Source of the DNA: CAYNQN01 sp964530525
GTDB taxonomy: Bacteria; Actinomycetota; Acidimicrobiia; Acidimicrobiales; Acidimicrobilacustridaceae
Direction of reading: 5' to 3'
NCBI GenBank assembly: GCA_964530525.1
Contig: CAZHBH010000070.1
Span: 1-10,638, forward strand
Length of the DNA stretch: 10,638 nt
Both the position numbers and the translations under genes were made by a program. The first letter of the stretch is position 1. Each line of letters starts with the position of its first letter. The notes below the pieces were generated by a model. It saw nothing but the letters and a program-made list of their open reading frames with translations. It ran no database searches and had not been told where the DNA came from. Shown here piece by piece: positions 1-6,018 of the stretch.

Positions 1-58
1 GGCAGAACATCAGCTTCCCAAGCTGAGAACGCGGGTTCGATTCCCGTCACCCGCTCCA
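1..58 (+). tRNA. tRNA-Gly (anticodon CCC), 3' portion
   Basis: The 3' two-thirds of a glycine tRNA; its 5' acceptor strand and most of the D arm lie before the window. The anticodon stem TCAGC (10-14) pairs with GCTGA (22-26) around the loop TTCCCAA, giving anticodon CCC at 17-19, which reads GGG glycine codons. The T arm is 31-47 with loop TTCGATT (36-42). The acceptor 3' strand CACCCGC is at 48-54, with discriminator T55 and an encoded CCA at 56-58. It predicts a missing 5' strand of the GCGGGTG type, usual for bacterial tRNA-Gly. The reverse strand here reads as a pseudo-peptide and is not a gene. Confidence 0.96.
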
Positions 59-318
59 GTGCGAAGGCCCAGGGCGCGAGGCCCATTGGATGACGGATCT
101 TGGCCGCTGAGCTGACCACAGCGGAACGGCTCGGTGCGAACTCCCGATCCAAGCCCCGGCACTGAACTTGGAACTGCGGCGGGAAGTCCAGGTCTCGAGC
201 CTCCTGGCAGGCGCGACGGAGCCGAAGGCCAGGATGTGCACCAATCCAACCAACTAACGCTGTCGTGATGAGCGATATTTATCCACACGCACTGTCGGTT
301 TGTTGGTAGCTTTGGATC
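59..318. other. Non-coding stretch between tRNA-Gly and fic
   Basis: No convincing gene in about 260 bases. There is a 6-bp inverted repeat, CCGCTG (104-109) and CAGCGG (119-124) with a 9-nt loop, 45 nt after the tRNA end; it could help end tRNA transcription but has no T-run. The last 60 bases are visibly richer in A and T than the surroundings, as expected for a promoter. A TAnnnT hexamer (TAGCTT, 307-312) lies 6 nt before the fic GTG. I see no second copy of the tRNA 3' end in the window that would mark an att site. Confidence 0.6.
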
Positions 319-319
319 G
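307..319 (+). promoter_or_regulatory. Possible -10 box of a leaderless fic transcript
   Basis: TAGCTT (307-312) fits the TAnnnT -10 pattern and ends 6 nt before the GTG start at 319. No Shine-Dalgarno sequence is visible before that GTG, and an in-frame TAG at 307-309 prevents a longer protein. No good -35 hexamer is seen 16-18 bp upstream. This is an inference from spacing only. Confidence 0.3.
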
Positions 320-1491
320 TGATCTACGCCACGCCCCCCGTCACCGATGCCGACCGCGTCGTGCTCGACCGCATCGAGGAGCTCCGCTCCAAGCTGCAGT
401 TCTACCTGCGCGAGCCTCGCCGTTGGTACGGCAGCCTCCGGCGGGCGACCCTGGCGCGCGCCGTCCAAGGCTCGAACTCGATCGAGGGCTACCACGCCAG
501 CGTCGAAGACGTGGTCGCCATCGTCGAGGGTGAGGAGCCGCTCAACGCGGACGAGGAGACCCGTCACGCGATCGAGGGTTACCGAGACGCCATGACATAC
601 GTGCTCCAGCTCGGTTCCTCGCCACCGATGCCCATGCTCGATGAGTCGCTCGTGAAGTCACTCCACTTCATGATGCTCAAGTACGACCTCACCAAGAACC
701 CTGGCCAGTGGAGGCCCGGCGCGGTGTGGGTCGAGAACCAGGACGGGGAGGTCGTCTACGAAGCGCCCCCACGAGACGAGCTCGAGGGCCTCGTGTCGGA
801 GGTCCTCGAGACCGTGAACGAGGGAGCCGGCGATCCCCTGGTCCGAGCCGCGATGGCACACCTGAACCTGGCGCTCGTCCACCCCTTCAGCGACGGCAAC
901 GGACGGACGGCTCGATGCGTTCAGTCCTACGTGCTCGCGGGCGACGGGCTGCTGTCACCAGAGTTCCTCAGCATCGAGGAGTACCTCGGTCGCAACACGA
1001 CCGCCTACTACGACGTGCTCACCCAGGTGTCCCATGGAACATGGAGTCCAACTCAGAATGCGCGGCCGTGGCTCCACTTCTGTCTGTCGGCCCACTACCG
1101 CCAGGCGCAGACGCTTCTGCGTCGCATCGAGGAGACCGAGGCGCTGTGGGACCGATGCGACCAGCTGGCCCGGCGCCACCGACTGCCCGACCGGACGGTC
1201 GGCGCGCTCTGCGACGCCGCCCGCGGGTGGCGGCTGCGCCGGTCGCTCTACATCAAGACGGTCAAGTCCTCGGCCGGCGAGGAGATCACCGACGCCACCG
1301 CCACGCGCGACCTGAGCGCGATGGCCAAGGCGGGACTGCTAGACCCGGTCGGCGAGAAGCGCGGCCGGTACTACCAGCCCACCCCCGAGCTGACCCAGGC
1401 CTGGCGCGCAATCCGCGAAGGGCGTCAAAGCCGACCGACCGACGACCCGTACCAGCTCGTCCAACCACAGCTCCCCGGACTGGGAGCGTGA
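319..1491 (+). CDS. Fic family protein (probable AMP transferase)
   Basis: A 390-aa Fic-domain protein. Fic enzymes usually transfer AMP from ATP to a hydroxyl side chain of a target protein. The catalytic loop HPFSDGNGRTAR (residues 188-199) matches the family consensus HPFx(D/E)GNGRxxR, with catalytic His188, metal-binding Asp192 and phosphate-binding Gly/Asn/Arg residues intact. The N-terminal part carries SNSIEG (52-57), the (S/T)xxxE(G/N) inhibitory motif. Glu56 would block productive ATP binding, making this an in-cis-inhibited (class II) Fic protein that needs no separate antitoxin. The C-terminal part (about 280-360) looks like a winged helix, common in this architecture. The GTG at 319 is the first possible start, because TAG precedes it in frame at 307-309; no ribosome-binding site is visible. 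It stands alone, transcribed towards the leftward block. Target unknown; AMPylation is inferred from the motif. Confidence 0.95.
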   Translation: MIYATPPVTDADRVVLDRIEELRSKLQFYLREPRRWYGSLRRATLARAVQGSNSIEGYHASVEDVVAIVEGEEPLNADEETRHAIEGYRDAMTYVLQLGSSPPMPMLDESLVKSLHFMMLKYDLTKNPGQWRPGAVWVENQDGEVVYEAPPRDELEGLVSEVLETVNEGAGDPLVRAAMAHLNLALVHPFSDGNGRTARCVQSYVLAGDGLLSPEFLSIEEYLGRNTTAYYDVLTQVSHGTWSPTQNARPWLHFCLSAHYRQAQTLLRRIEETEALWDRCDQLARRHRLPDRTVGALCDAARGWRLRRSLYIKTVKSSAGEEITDATATRDLSAMAKAGLLDPVGEKRGRYYQPTPELTQAWRAIREGRQSRPTDDPYQLVQPQLPGLGA

Positions 1492-1512
1492 CCCCTACGG
1501 AACGGCGATGAG

Positions 1513-1526
1513 GGCCCGACCGGGCC
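1513..1526. terminator. Weak hairpin between convergent genes
   Basis: GGCCC (1513-1517) and GGGCC (1522-1526) form a 5-bp G+C stem with a 4-nt loop, in the 42-bp gap where fic and the leftward membrane-protein gene converge. There is no T-run on either side. The position suits a shared terminator but the signal is weak. Confidence 0.25.
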
Positions 1527-1533
1527 GGCGCTG

Positions 1534-1755
1534 CTAGGGCCAGAAGACCACGTAGGCCAGCGCGGCCAGCGCCAGGCAGGCAAGCGAGGCGACGACGGCG
1601 ACCGAGGTGATCCGGTTCGCCTGCCTCAGCTCGCACAGGTCCCCGTCGGACGCACCCGGCCGCCGGGCGGCTGCTCGGAGGCGCAGACCCAGGATCCCTC
1701 GAAGGGCGCACCCGACGAGGGTCGCTATGCCGAAGAACACGAGGAGTGCCCTCAT
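1534..1755 (-). CDS. Small two-helix membrane protein
   Basis: A 73-aa protein I cannot assign to a family. It has two hydrophobic stretches, roughly residues 3-24 (starting LLVFFGIATLVG) and 51-72 (VAVVASLACLALAALAYVV). A short polar, Arg-rich segment between them (about 25-49) would stay in the cytoplasm by the positive-inside rule, so both ends would face outwards. Evidence that it is real: an ATG at 1753-1755 preceded by AGGA at good spacing, and that Shine-Dalgarno sequence overlaps the TAG stop of the upstream methyltransferase gene, with only 9 bp between the two reading frames. The two are therefore probably one translationally coupled operon. Function unknown. Confidence 0.7.
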   Translation of the reverse strand: MRALLVFFGIATLVGCALRGILGLRLRAAARRPGASDGDLCELRQANRITSVAVVASLACLALAALAYVVFWP

Positions 1756-1764
1756 CAGCGCGTC

Positions 1765-2862
1765 CTAGAGGTCAACGTCTACGAGGGGAGCCCGGAGCTC
1801 GTAGAAGCGGAAGAAGTCGTGCTCGAGGGGCAGGACCTCAGCGCCTTCGAAGCCGGCCCGCCGTGCGTAGTCGTCGAGCACCGATGGTCGCATGACCGTG
1901 CCGGTGCCCACCGACGGCGAGCTCGACATGCCGTCGGGCAGGCAGCACACGAGGGAGTAGCCGTACATGAGCCGCTCCACCTCGTCGCCGGGGCCCTCGA
2001 AGCGCTCTCCCACACGCTCGTCCATGACGATGACGGTTCCCCCCGAGCCAGCCATCTCGCGCATGGTGGACAGGACCCCTACCGGATCGGGAAGGTCGTG
2101 GACGCACTCGAAGGCGAAGACCAGGTCGTAGTCGCCCTCCGCGGCGGCGGCGTCTCCCTGGTGGAACCTGACCCGGTCACCCACCCCCGCATCAGCAGCG
2201 TTGCGCGTAGCCATCGCCACAGAGGGCCCGTCGAGATCGAAGCCGTCGACAGTCGTCGAGGGATATGCCGTGGCGATCCCGATGGACGACCAACCGCCTC
2301 CGCAACCGATGTCGGCCACTCGGGCGCCCGCAGACAGGCGGGCGTGAACCTCGGGAAGCCCAGGTAGCAGCTCCCTTCCGAGCTGGTGCAACAGCAGTGG
2401 GCGGTTGGCGTCGGCCTGAGCTGCGCGGGGGCCGTCGCCCATCTCCGCCCAGCTGAGCCCGCCGCCGCTGCGGTAGACCTCCACGAGGCGATCGAGGTTC
2501 AGGCCGGCCGCGGCCACGAAGCGCGGGAGAGGGCCCATGAACATCGGGCTGTCGTGATCGAGGAGGACTTCGGCGTGCGCCGCCGGAAGGGAGAACCGGC
2601 GCTTCGAAGGCGCTGCGTCGAGATCGTCGACGGTCACGTACCCGCAGACGGCCTGGTGCTCCAGCCACTCGCGCGCGTAGCGTTCCGACGATCCCGTGCG
2701 TTCGGCGAGCTCCTCGGAGCTGAGCGGACCACCGTCGGCCAGAGCCCTGTACCAACCGAGCTGGTGGCCCAGGTAGAGCGCCTGCACCTCCTGGGCACCC
2801 AGCACCGCCGTCAGGACGCGCTCGGCGAACGACTCGACCTCTGATGACTCGGCGTCACCCAT
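1765..2862 (-). CDS. Class I SAM-dependent methyltransferase with N-terminal winged helix
   Basis: A 365-aa two-domain methyltransferase. Residues about 36-90 form a winged-helix-like domain (LSSEELAERTGSSERYAREWL) of the type that dimerises small-molecule methyltransferases; the layout resembles mycobacterial Rv2258c-like proteins. The Rossmann domain begins with motif I, VADIGCGGGWSS (172-183), the SAM-binding glycine loop. Asp199 in DGFDLD is a candidate ribose ligand, QGDAA lies at 215-219, and motif IV is YDLVFAFECVHDLPDP (225-240). The substrate is not readable; Rv2258c-like proteins are suspected small-molecule or lipid methyltransferases. Start choice: the ATG at 2860-2862 has GGGAG five bases ahead. 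An upstream ATG (2872-2874) and GTG (2911-2913) are in frame, the latter adding 17 residues, but lack a Shine-Dalgarno sequence. The 73-aa membrane protein follows, coupled. Confidence 0.93.
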   Translation of the reverse strand: MGDAESSEVESFAERVLTAVLGAQEVQALYLGHQLGWYRALADGGPLSSEELAERTGSSERYAREWLEHQAVCGYVTVDDLDAAPSKRRFSLPAAHAEVLLDHDSPMFMGPLPRFVAAAGLNLDRLVEVYRSGGGLSWAEMGDGPRAAQADANRPLLLHQLGRELLPGLPEVHARLSAGARVADIGCGGGWSSIGIATAYPSTTVDGFDLDGPSVAMATRNAADAGVGDRVRFHQGDAAAAEGDYDLVFAFECVHDLPDPVGVLSTMREMAGSGGTVIVMDERVGERFEGPGDEVERLMYGYSLVCCLPDGMSSSPSVGTGTVMRPSVLDDYARRAGFEGAEVLPLEHDFFRFYELRAPLVDVDL

Positions 2863-2902
2863 GACGGCTCCCATCGTTGGTGGACGAGGGGAGGTTAGAG
2901 CG

Positions 2903-2927
2903 CCCGATCCCACGCCGTTCGATCGGG
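2903..2927. repeat. 7-bp inverted repeat between two leftward genes
   Basis: CCCGATC (2903-2909) and GATCGGG (2921-2927) are perfect arms around an 11-nt spacer. The repeat starts 13 bp past the stop of the 217-aa membrane-protein gene and about 40 bp before the methyltransferase ATG (leftward). It could be a weak terminator of the former or an operator of the latter. There is no T-run, and the sequence does not decide. Confidence 0.3.
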
Positions 2928-2940
2928 GTGCCGGACGCTC

Positions 2941-3594
2941 CTACTCGACGTCCGACCTGAAGCCCGCGTCCAACTCCGGTCCGGCACCGTGGCTCACGTC
3001 ACGATCGTCGGGCAGCGGCCGCGGGTCTTCCGTCATGGACGAGGACGGCCGCTCCACGGGGGCTGCGACGAAGCGAGCCGAGCGCGCCGACCTCGACACG
3101 AAGAACTCGACGACCTCGTCAGCGCCGTCGGCGTCCGCGTCGACGCGCACGATCGCGGTCGGGTCCTCGGGGGTGGTCTCGCCCTCCTTCACCGCTTGAC
3201 GGCCGGCACCGAGCACGAAGGTCGCACTCGACACCCCGAGGGCTCCCGCTGCGACGAAGGCCGCCGCCAACACCCAGCGAGACGTGCCCTCGACGTCGAC
3301 GAGCCACACGAGCGGGAGCACCAGAAGACCGCCCACGATCCCGCCGAGCACGGCCCCGAGCAGGGCTCCTCGGGCGAAGGGGCCCGTGAAGAGGCCTGGC
3401 CCGATGGCCACGAGGCTGTCGTCCATCTCCGACTCCTGGCCCAGGGCGAGTGCGTCGAGAGCATCGTCCTTGTCGCCCATCCGGGCGTTCCCCTCGGGGA
3501 ACCTGCCTCGCGCCGCCTCGGCAGCTGCGCGGGCATCGCGACCACGGGTGAACGTAGCGAGCACGTGCGATCGGAAGTCGGTGTCTGCGGCCAT
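2941..3594 (-). CDS. Hypothetical two-helix membrane protein
   Basis: A 217-aa protein of no family I recognise. The N-terminal 65 residues are polar and charged. Two hydrophobic segments follow, about 76-99 (Gly-rich, GALLGAVLGGIVGGLLVLPL) and 106-130, separated by a short loop (DVEGTSR). After them come about 85 acidic or polar residues (VDADADGADE near 151-160, then a Pro/Asp-rich tail). The glycine spacing of the first helix suggests tight helix packing. Both tails would lie on the same side of the membrane, probably in the cytoplasm. The start is the ATG at 3592-3594, preceded by AAAGGGGAG; an upstream in-frame ATG at 3660 adds 22 residues without a ribosome-binding site. A 12-bp direct repeat lies just upstream. 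Function unknown. Confidence 0.8.
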   Translation of the reverse strand: MAADTDFRSHVLATFTRGRDARAAAEAARGRFPEGNARMGDKDDALDALALGQESEMDDSLVAIGPGLFTGPFARGALLGAVLGGIVGGLLVLPLVWLVDVEGTSRWVLAAAFVAAGALGVSSATFVLGAGRQAVKEGETTPEDPTAIVRVDADADGADEVVEFFVSRSARSARFVAAPVERPSSSMTEDPRPLPDDRDVSHGAGPELDAGFRSDVE

Positions 3595-3608
3595 CTCTCC
3601 CCTTTCGT

Positions 3609-3638
3609 GTGCAAGGGCTTCTACCCGTGCAGGGGCTT
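3609..3638. repeat. 12-bp direct repeat upstream of the 217-aa gene
   Basis: GTGCAAGGGCTT (3609-3620) and GTGCAGGGGCTT (3627-3638) match at 11 of 12 positions with an 18-bp period. They begin 15 bp upstream of the leftward ATG at 3594, in the likely promoter or leader. Possibly a tandem regulator site; no matching regulator is identified. Confidence 0.5.
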
Positions 3639-3663
3639 GCGAAACTGGCGCGCAGTGCACCCC

Positions 3664-3696
3664 GGTGGCGACGCCCAGGTGAGGGACGCCGCCACC
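3664..3696 (-). terminator. Hairpin after the ArsR-SRPBCC operon
   Basis: GGTGGCGACG (3664-3673) pairs with CGCCGCCACC (3687-3696), ten pairs including one wobble on the leftward transcript, with a 13-nt loop. It begins 7 bp after the SRPBCC stop codon. It lacks a U-tract, as many candidate terminators in high-G+C bacteria do. Confidence 0.45.
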
Positions 3697-3703
3697 GCGG
3701 CCC

Positions 3704-4201
3704 CTAGGCCGAGTGCTCGGCGAGGATGGCCTCGATCTGGCCGAGGGCTTCCTTCATCCCTTCCTCCATGCCCATCTCCAGGACCTTCTCCATGGCTTCC
3801 TGCGTGGGGAAGGTGGTCTTGATCGACATGCGGGCACGGCCGTCGCCTATGTCGTCGATCGTGACCGTCATCACCGAGGTGGGCATGTGGGGGTTCGGCT
3901 CTCCCGTGTCGTCCGCGAAGCCGTCCTCGAGCTCCAGCTTCCCCGGCGGGTCCAGAGAGATGATCCGCCACCAGCCGTGGTAACGCTGCCCCTCGGGGTC
4001 CGTCATGTAGTAGCGCACCGCGCCACCGGGCTCGAACTGGTGGTCCACGAACGTCGCCGGATAGCCCGGAGGCCCCCACCACCTCTCCAGCTGCCTTGGA
4101 TCTTCCCAGAGCTTCCACGCTCGGGAAGCGGGGGCCTCGAGCTCGGTGGTGATCACCATGCTCAGGTTCTCGGGATCCTTGCTCACCTCGGTGACGGTCA
4201 T
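3704..4201 (-). CDS. SRPBCC (AHSA1-type) domain protein
   Basis: A 165-aa single-domain protein of the START/Bet v1-like SRPBCC superfamily, AHSA1 type, whose fold encloses a hydrophobic ligand cavity. Typical features are the opening strand STVITTELEAPASRAWKLW-like region (residues about 15-31), then WEDPRQLERWWGPPGY (31-46), which matches the family's W.DP..L..WWGP signature, the Gly-rich GGAVRYYM, and a long C-terminal helix (about 133-162, EAMEKVLEMGMEEGMKEALG). The ATG at 4199-4201 overlaps the TGA of the upstream arsR-type gene as ATGA and has AAGGAG ahead, so the pair is translationally coupled. In known ArsR-SRPBCC pairs the repressor controls both genes; the ligand is usually unknown. 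Not a cofactor-bearing enzyme as far as the sequence shows. Confidence 0.94.
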   Translation of the reverse strand: MTVTEVSKDPENLSMVITTELEAPASRAWKLWEDPRQLERWWGPPGYPATFVDHQFEPGGAVRYYMTDPEGQRYHGWWRIISLDPPGKLELEDGFADDTGEPNPHMPTSVMTVTIDDIGDGRARMSIKTTFPTQEAMEKVLEMGMEEGMKEALGQIEAILAEHSA

Positions 4202-4545
4202 GATGTCTCTCCTTCCCAGGATCCAGCGAGGATCTCGCTGAATCTGTCGATGCGGCTGCGCCACAGGTCTTCCAGCTGGTCGAGCGTCCTCGCTGCCTCC
4301 CGGACGGTCTCGATGTTGGTGTGAACGAGCTGCTCCCGGCCCCTGCGCTGCTTGGTGACGAGCCCCGCTCGCTGCAGCACGGCCACGTGCTTCTGCACCG
4401 CGGCGAAGCTCATCTGGTAGTTGCTGGCGAGCTCGGAGACCGAGTGCTCTCCGCCCATCGCACGCCTGAGGATGTCGCGGCGCGTCTTGTCGGCGAGCGC
4501 GTGCAGGACCTCGTCGGTCCGCTCCTCCCCAAGATCTACAACCAT
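4198..4545 (-). CDS. ArsR-family winged-helix repressor
   Basis: A 115-aa DNA-binding protein. The winged helix spans about residues 10-75: LADKTRRDILRRA (17-29), recognition-helix region MSFAAVQKHVAVLQRAGLV (45-63), then the wing KQRRGREQLV (65-74). No Cys-rich metal motif (such as ELCVCDL) is present, so it is unlikely to sense arsenic or other metals. It belongs with the non-metal ArsR proteins paired with SRPBCC genes. Start choice: the ATG at 4543-4545 is favoured because a -35/-10 pair places the transcription start on it, giving a leaderless mRNA. An in-frame ATG 12 bp upstream (4555-4557) would add four residues but also has no Shine-Dalgarno sequence and lies in the -10 box. Probably autorepressed through the palindrome at its own start. 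Confidence 0.95.
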   Translation of the reverse strand: MVVDLGEERTDEVLHALADKTRRDILRRAMGGEHSVSELASNYQMSFAAVQKHVAVLQRAGLVTKQRRGREQLVHTNIETVREAARTLDQLEDLWRSRIDRFSEILAGSWEGETS

Positions 4546-4554
4546 TGGGTTGTA
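4537..4554. promoter_or_regulatory. Probable ArsR operator (perfect 7-bp palindrome)
   Basis: TACAACC (4537-4543) and GGTTGTA (4548-4554) are perfect inverted arms with the spacer ATTG. The site runs from the last base of the -10 box across the inferred transcription start and into the first codons of the ArsR-family gene. Binding there would block initiation, the expected logic of autorepression by this family. It is a single clear match; binding is inferred. Confidence 0.75.
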
Positions 4555-4582
4555 CATTAGCGGTGGTCATCGAGCGCGTCAA
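4554..4582 (-). promoter_or_regulatory. Promoter of the ArsR-SRPBCC operon
   Basis: On the leftward strand TTGACG (4582-4577) is followed after exactly 17 bp by TAATGT (4559-4554), close to the housekeeping consensus TTGACA/TATAAT. Eight bases separate the -10 box from the A of the ATG at 4545, so transcription should start at or next to the start codon. The mRNA would be leaderless, consistent with the absence of a Shine-Dalgarno sequence. Confidence 0.75.
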
Positions 4583-4608
4583 CGGCCAGAACGAGGTAGA
4601 GAGGAGGC

Positions 4609-5991
4609 ATGGCCCTCCTTGCCGACACCCCGCTTCGCACCCTCGACGAGTACCTCGCAACCGACACGGGTGGCCTGGGCCTGCGAAGAGCGGTCGACAT
4701 CGGCCCCGAGGCCGTGATCGACGAGGTGAGTCGCTCGGTCCTGCGGGGCAGGGGCGGCGGCGGCTTCCCCACGGGAAGGAAGTGGGCGGGAGTGCGCTCG
4801 CAGCCCGGGACCCGGCGCTACCTGGTGGTGAACGGGGCCGAGGGCGAGCCGGGCACCTTCAAGGACCGCATGCTCCTGCGCACCAACCCCTACCAGCTGG
4901 TGGAGGGTGCCATCATCGCCGCCTTCGCCGTGAACGCCAGCGAGGTGTTCATCTGCGTGAAGGAGAGCTTCGAGGCCGAGCGTGAGGGGGTCCTGCGCGC
5001 CGCAGCCGAGATGCAAGAGGCCGGCATCTGCTCGGACTGCCGGATCACAGTGGTGAGCGGGCCCGACGAGTACCTCTTCGGCGAGGAGAAGGCGATGCTC
5101 GAGGTCATCGAGGGCAAGGAGCCCCTGCCCAGGCTCCTCCCTCCCTACGAGCACGGCCTGTTCGCAACCGGTCCGCAGCAGGGCTGGGAGGCCCACCCCG
5201 AACCGGGGTCCGGCAACGGGCGGGGGTCCAACCCCACCTTGGTCAACAACGTGGAGACGCTCTCCAACGTGCCCCACATACTCGCCCGGGGCGCCGACTG
5301 GTTCCGCTCCCAGGGCACCGAGCGATCACCTGGCACGATCCTCGTAACCGTCGTGGGAGACGTCGTCCACTCCGGCGTGGGCGAGCTGCCGATGGGAGCC
5401 CCCCTCTCGGAGGCGATCGGTGTCATCGGGGGAGGGGTCCGTGCGGGCCGGAGCCTCCAGGCGATCCTGCCGGGAGTGGCCAACGGCGTCCTCACCGCGG
5501 CCGCCGTCGACACACCCCTCACTTACGAAGCGATGCAGGACGCTGGCAGCGGCCTGGGATCGGCGGGGTTCATCGTGGTCGACGACTCCGCCTGCATCGT
5601 CGACGTCGCCCGCAAGGTGTCGCGGTTCTTGTACGTGGAGTCGTGCGGGCAGTGCCCGCCGTGCAAGCAGGGTTCGGGCGAGATCACCGCAGCCGCCGAC
5701 CGGATCGAGGCCGGGACTGGTGAGGTGTCCGACATCGAGATCATCACGGGGTGGTTGTCGAGGGTCACCGACGGCAGCCGCTGCTACCTAGCCACCCAGG
5801 AGCAGGTGGTGATGGCCAGCATCCTGCAGTCGTTCGGCGACGACGTGGCTCTCCACGTCGCCTCGGGTGGCTGCTCGAAGCGCCGCCGCTGGCGGCTCCC
5901 GAAGCTCGTCGACATAGCCGACGGCGTGGCTGTGCTCGACGAGCGCCAGCCCCTCAAGCAACCCGACTGGACCTACGCCGCCGAAACCTGA
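4609..5991 (+). CDS. Stand-alone NuoF-like NADH dehydrogenase subunit (FMN, 4Fe-4S)
   Basis: A 460-aa flavoprotein related to complex I subunit F and to the diaphorase subunits of NAD-linked hydrogenases and formate dehydrogenases; such subunits oxidise NADH with FMN and pass electrons to an iron-sulfur cluster. Seen in order: GRGGGGFPTGRKW (47-59, nucleotide/FMN glycine loop), NGAEGEPGTFKDR (75-87), EYLFGEEKAMLEVIEG (154-169, where NuoF usually has YICGEE), NNVETLSNVPHI (213-224), an SLBB-like segment (about 245-295), and the cluster ligands Cys346, Cys349 and Cys352 in SCGQCPPC plus Cys392. About 20 extra residues (around 188-208, Gly/Pro-rich) lie before the NNVETL motif compared with typical NuoF. 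The ATG follows GAGGAGG. No NuoE, NuoG or ferredoxin gene lies within the window, so it is not part of a complex I operon. Partner unknown; the neighbouring P450 is one candidate. Confidence 0.92.
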   Translation: MALLADTPLRTLDEYLATDTGGLGLRRAVDIGPEAVIDEVSRSVLRGRGGGGFPTGRKWAGVRSQPGTRRYLVVNGAEGEPGTFKDRMLLRTNPYQLVEGAIIAAFAVNASEVFICVKESFEAEREGVLRAAAEMQEAGICSDCRITVVSGPDEYLFGEEKAMLEVIEGKEPLPRLLPPYEHGLFATGPQQGWEAHPEPGSGNGRGSNPTLVNNVETLSNVPHILARGADWFRSQGTERSPGTILVTVVGDVVHSGVGELPMGAPLSEAIGVIGGGVRAGRSLQAILPGVANGVLTAAAVDTPLTYEAMQDAGSGLGSAGFIVVDDSACIVDVARKVSRFLYVESCGQCPPCKQGSGEITAAADRIEAGTGEVSDIEIITGWLSRVTDGSRCYLATQEQVVMASILQSFGDDVALHVASGGCSKRRRWRLPKLVDIADGVAVLDERQPLKQPDWTYAAET

Positions 5992-6018
5992 GCCGCCGCT
6001 CCCCAGACCCTGCCCGGC

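Noticed and set aside
10..567. Leftward open frame across the tRNA and into fic
   Set aside because: It reads the reverse strand of the tRNA (the familiar GNRTRVLSLGS artefact) and is antisense to the Fic gene.
1819..2844. Rightward open frames opposite the methyltransferase
   Set aside because: No family features; they mirror the codon bias of the real leftward gene.
4198..4545. Metal-sensing (arsenic-type) role for the ArsR-family protein
   Set aside because: No Cys pair or His/Asp metal site is visible, and the SRPBCC partner points to the non-metal branch.
4202..4660. N-terminal extension of the SRPBCC reading frame
   Set aside because: This part overlaps the ArsR-type gene in another frame. 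The ATG at 4201 has a good ribosome-binding site and an ATGA overlap, and it fits the family length.
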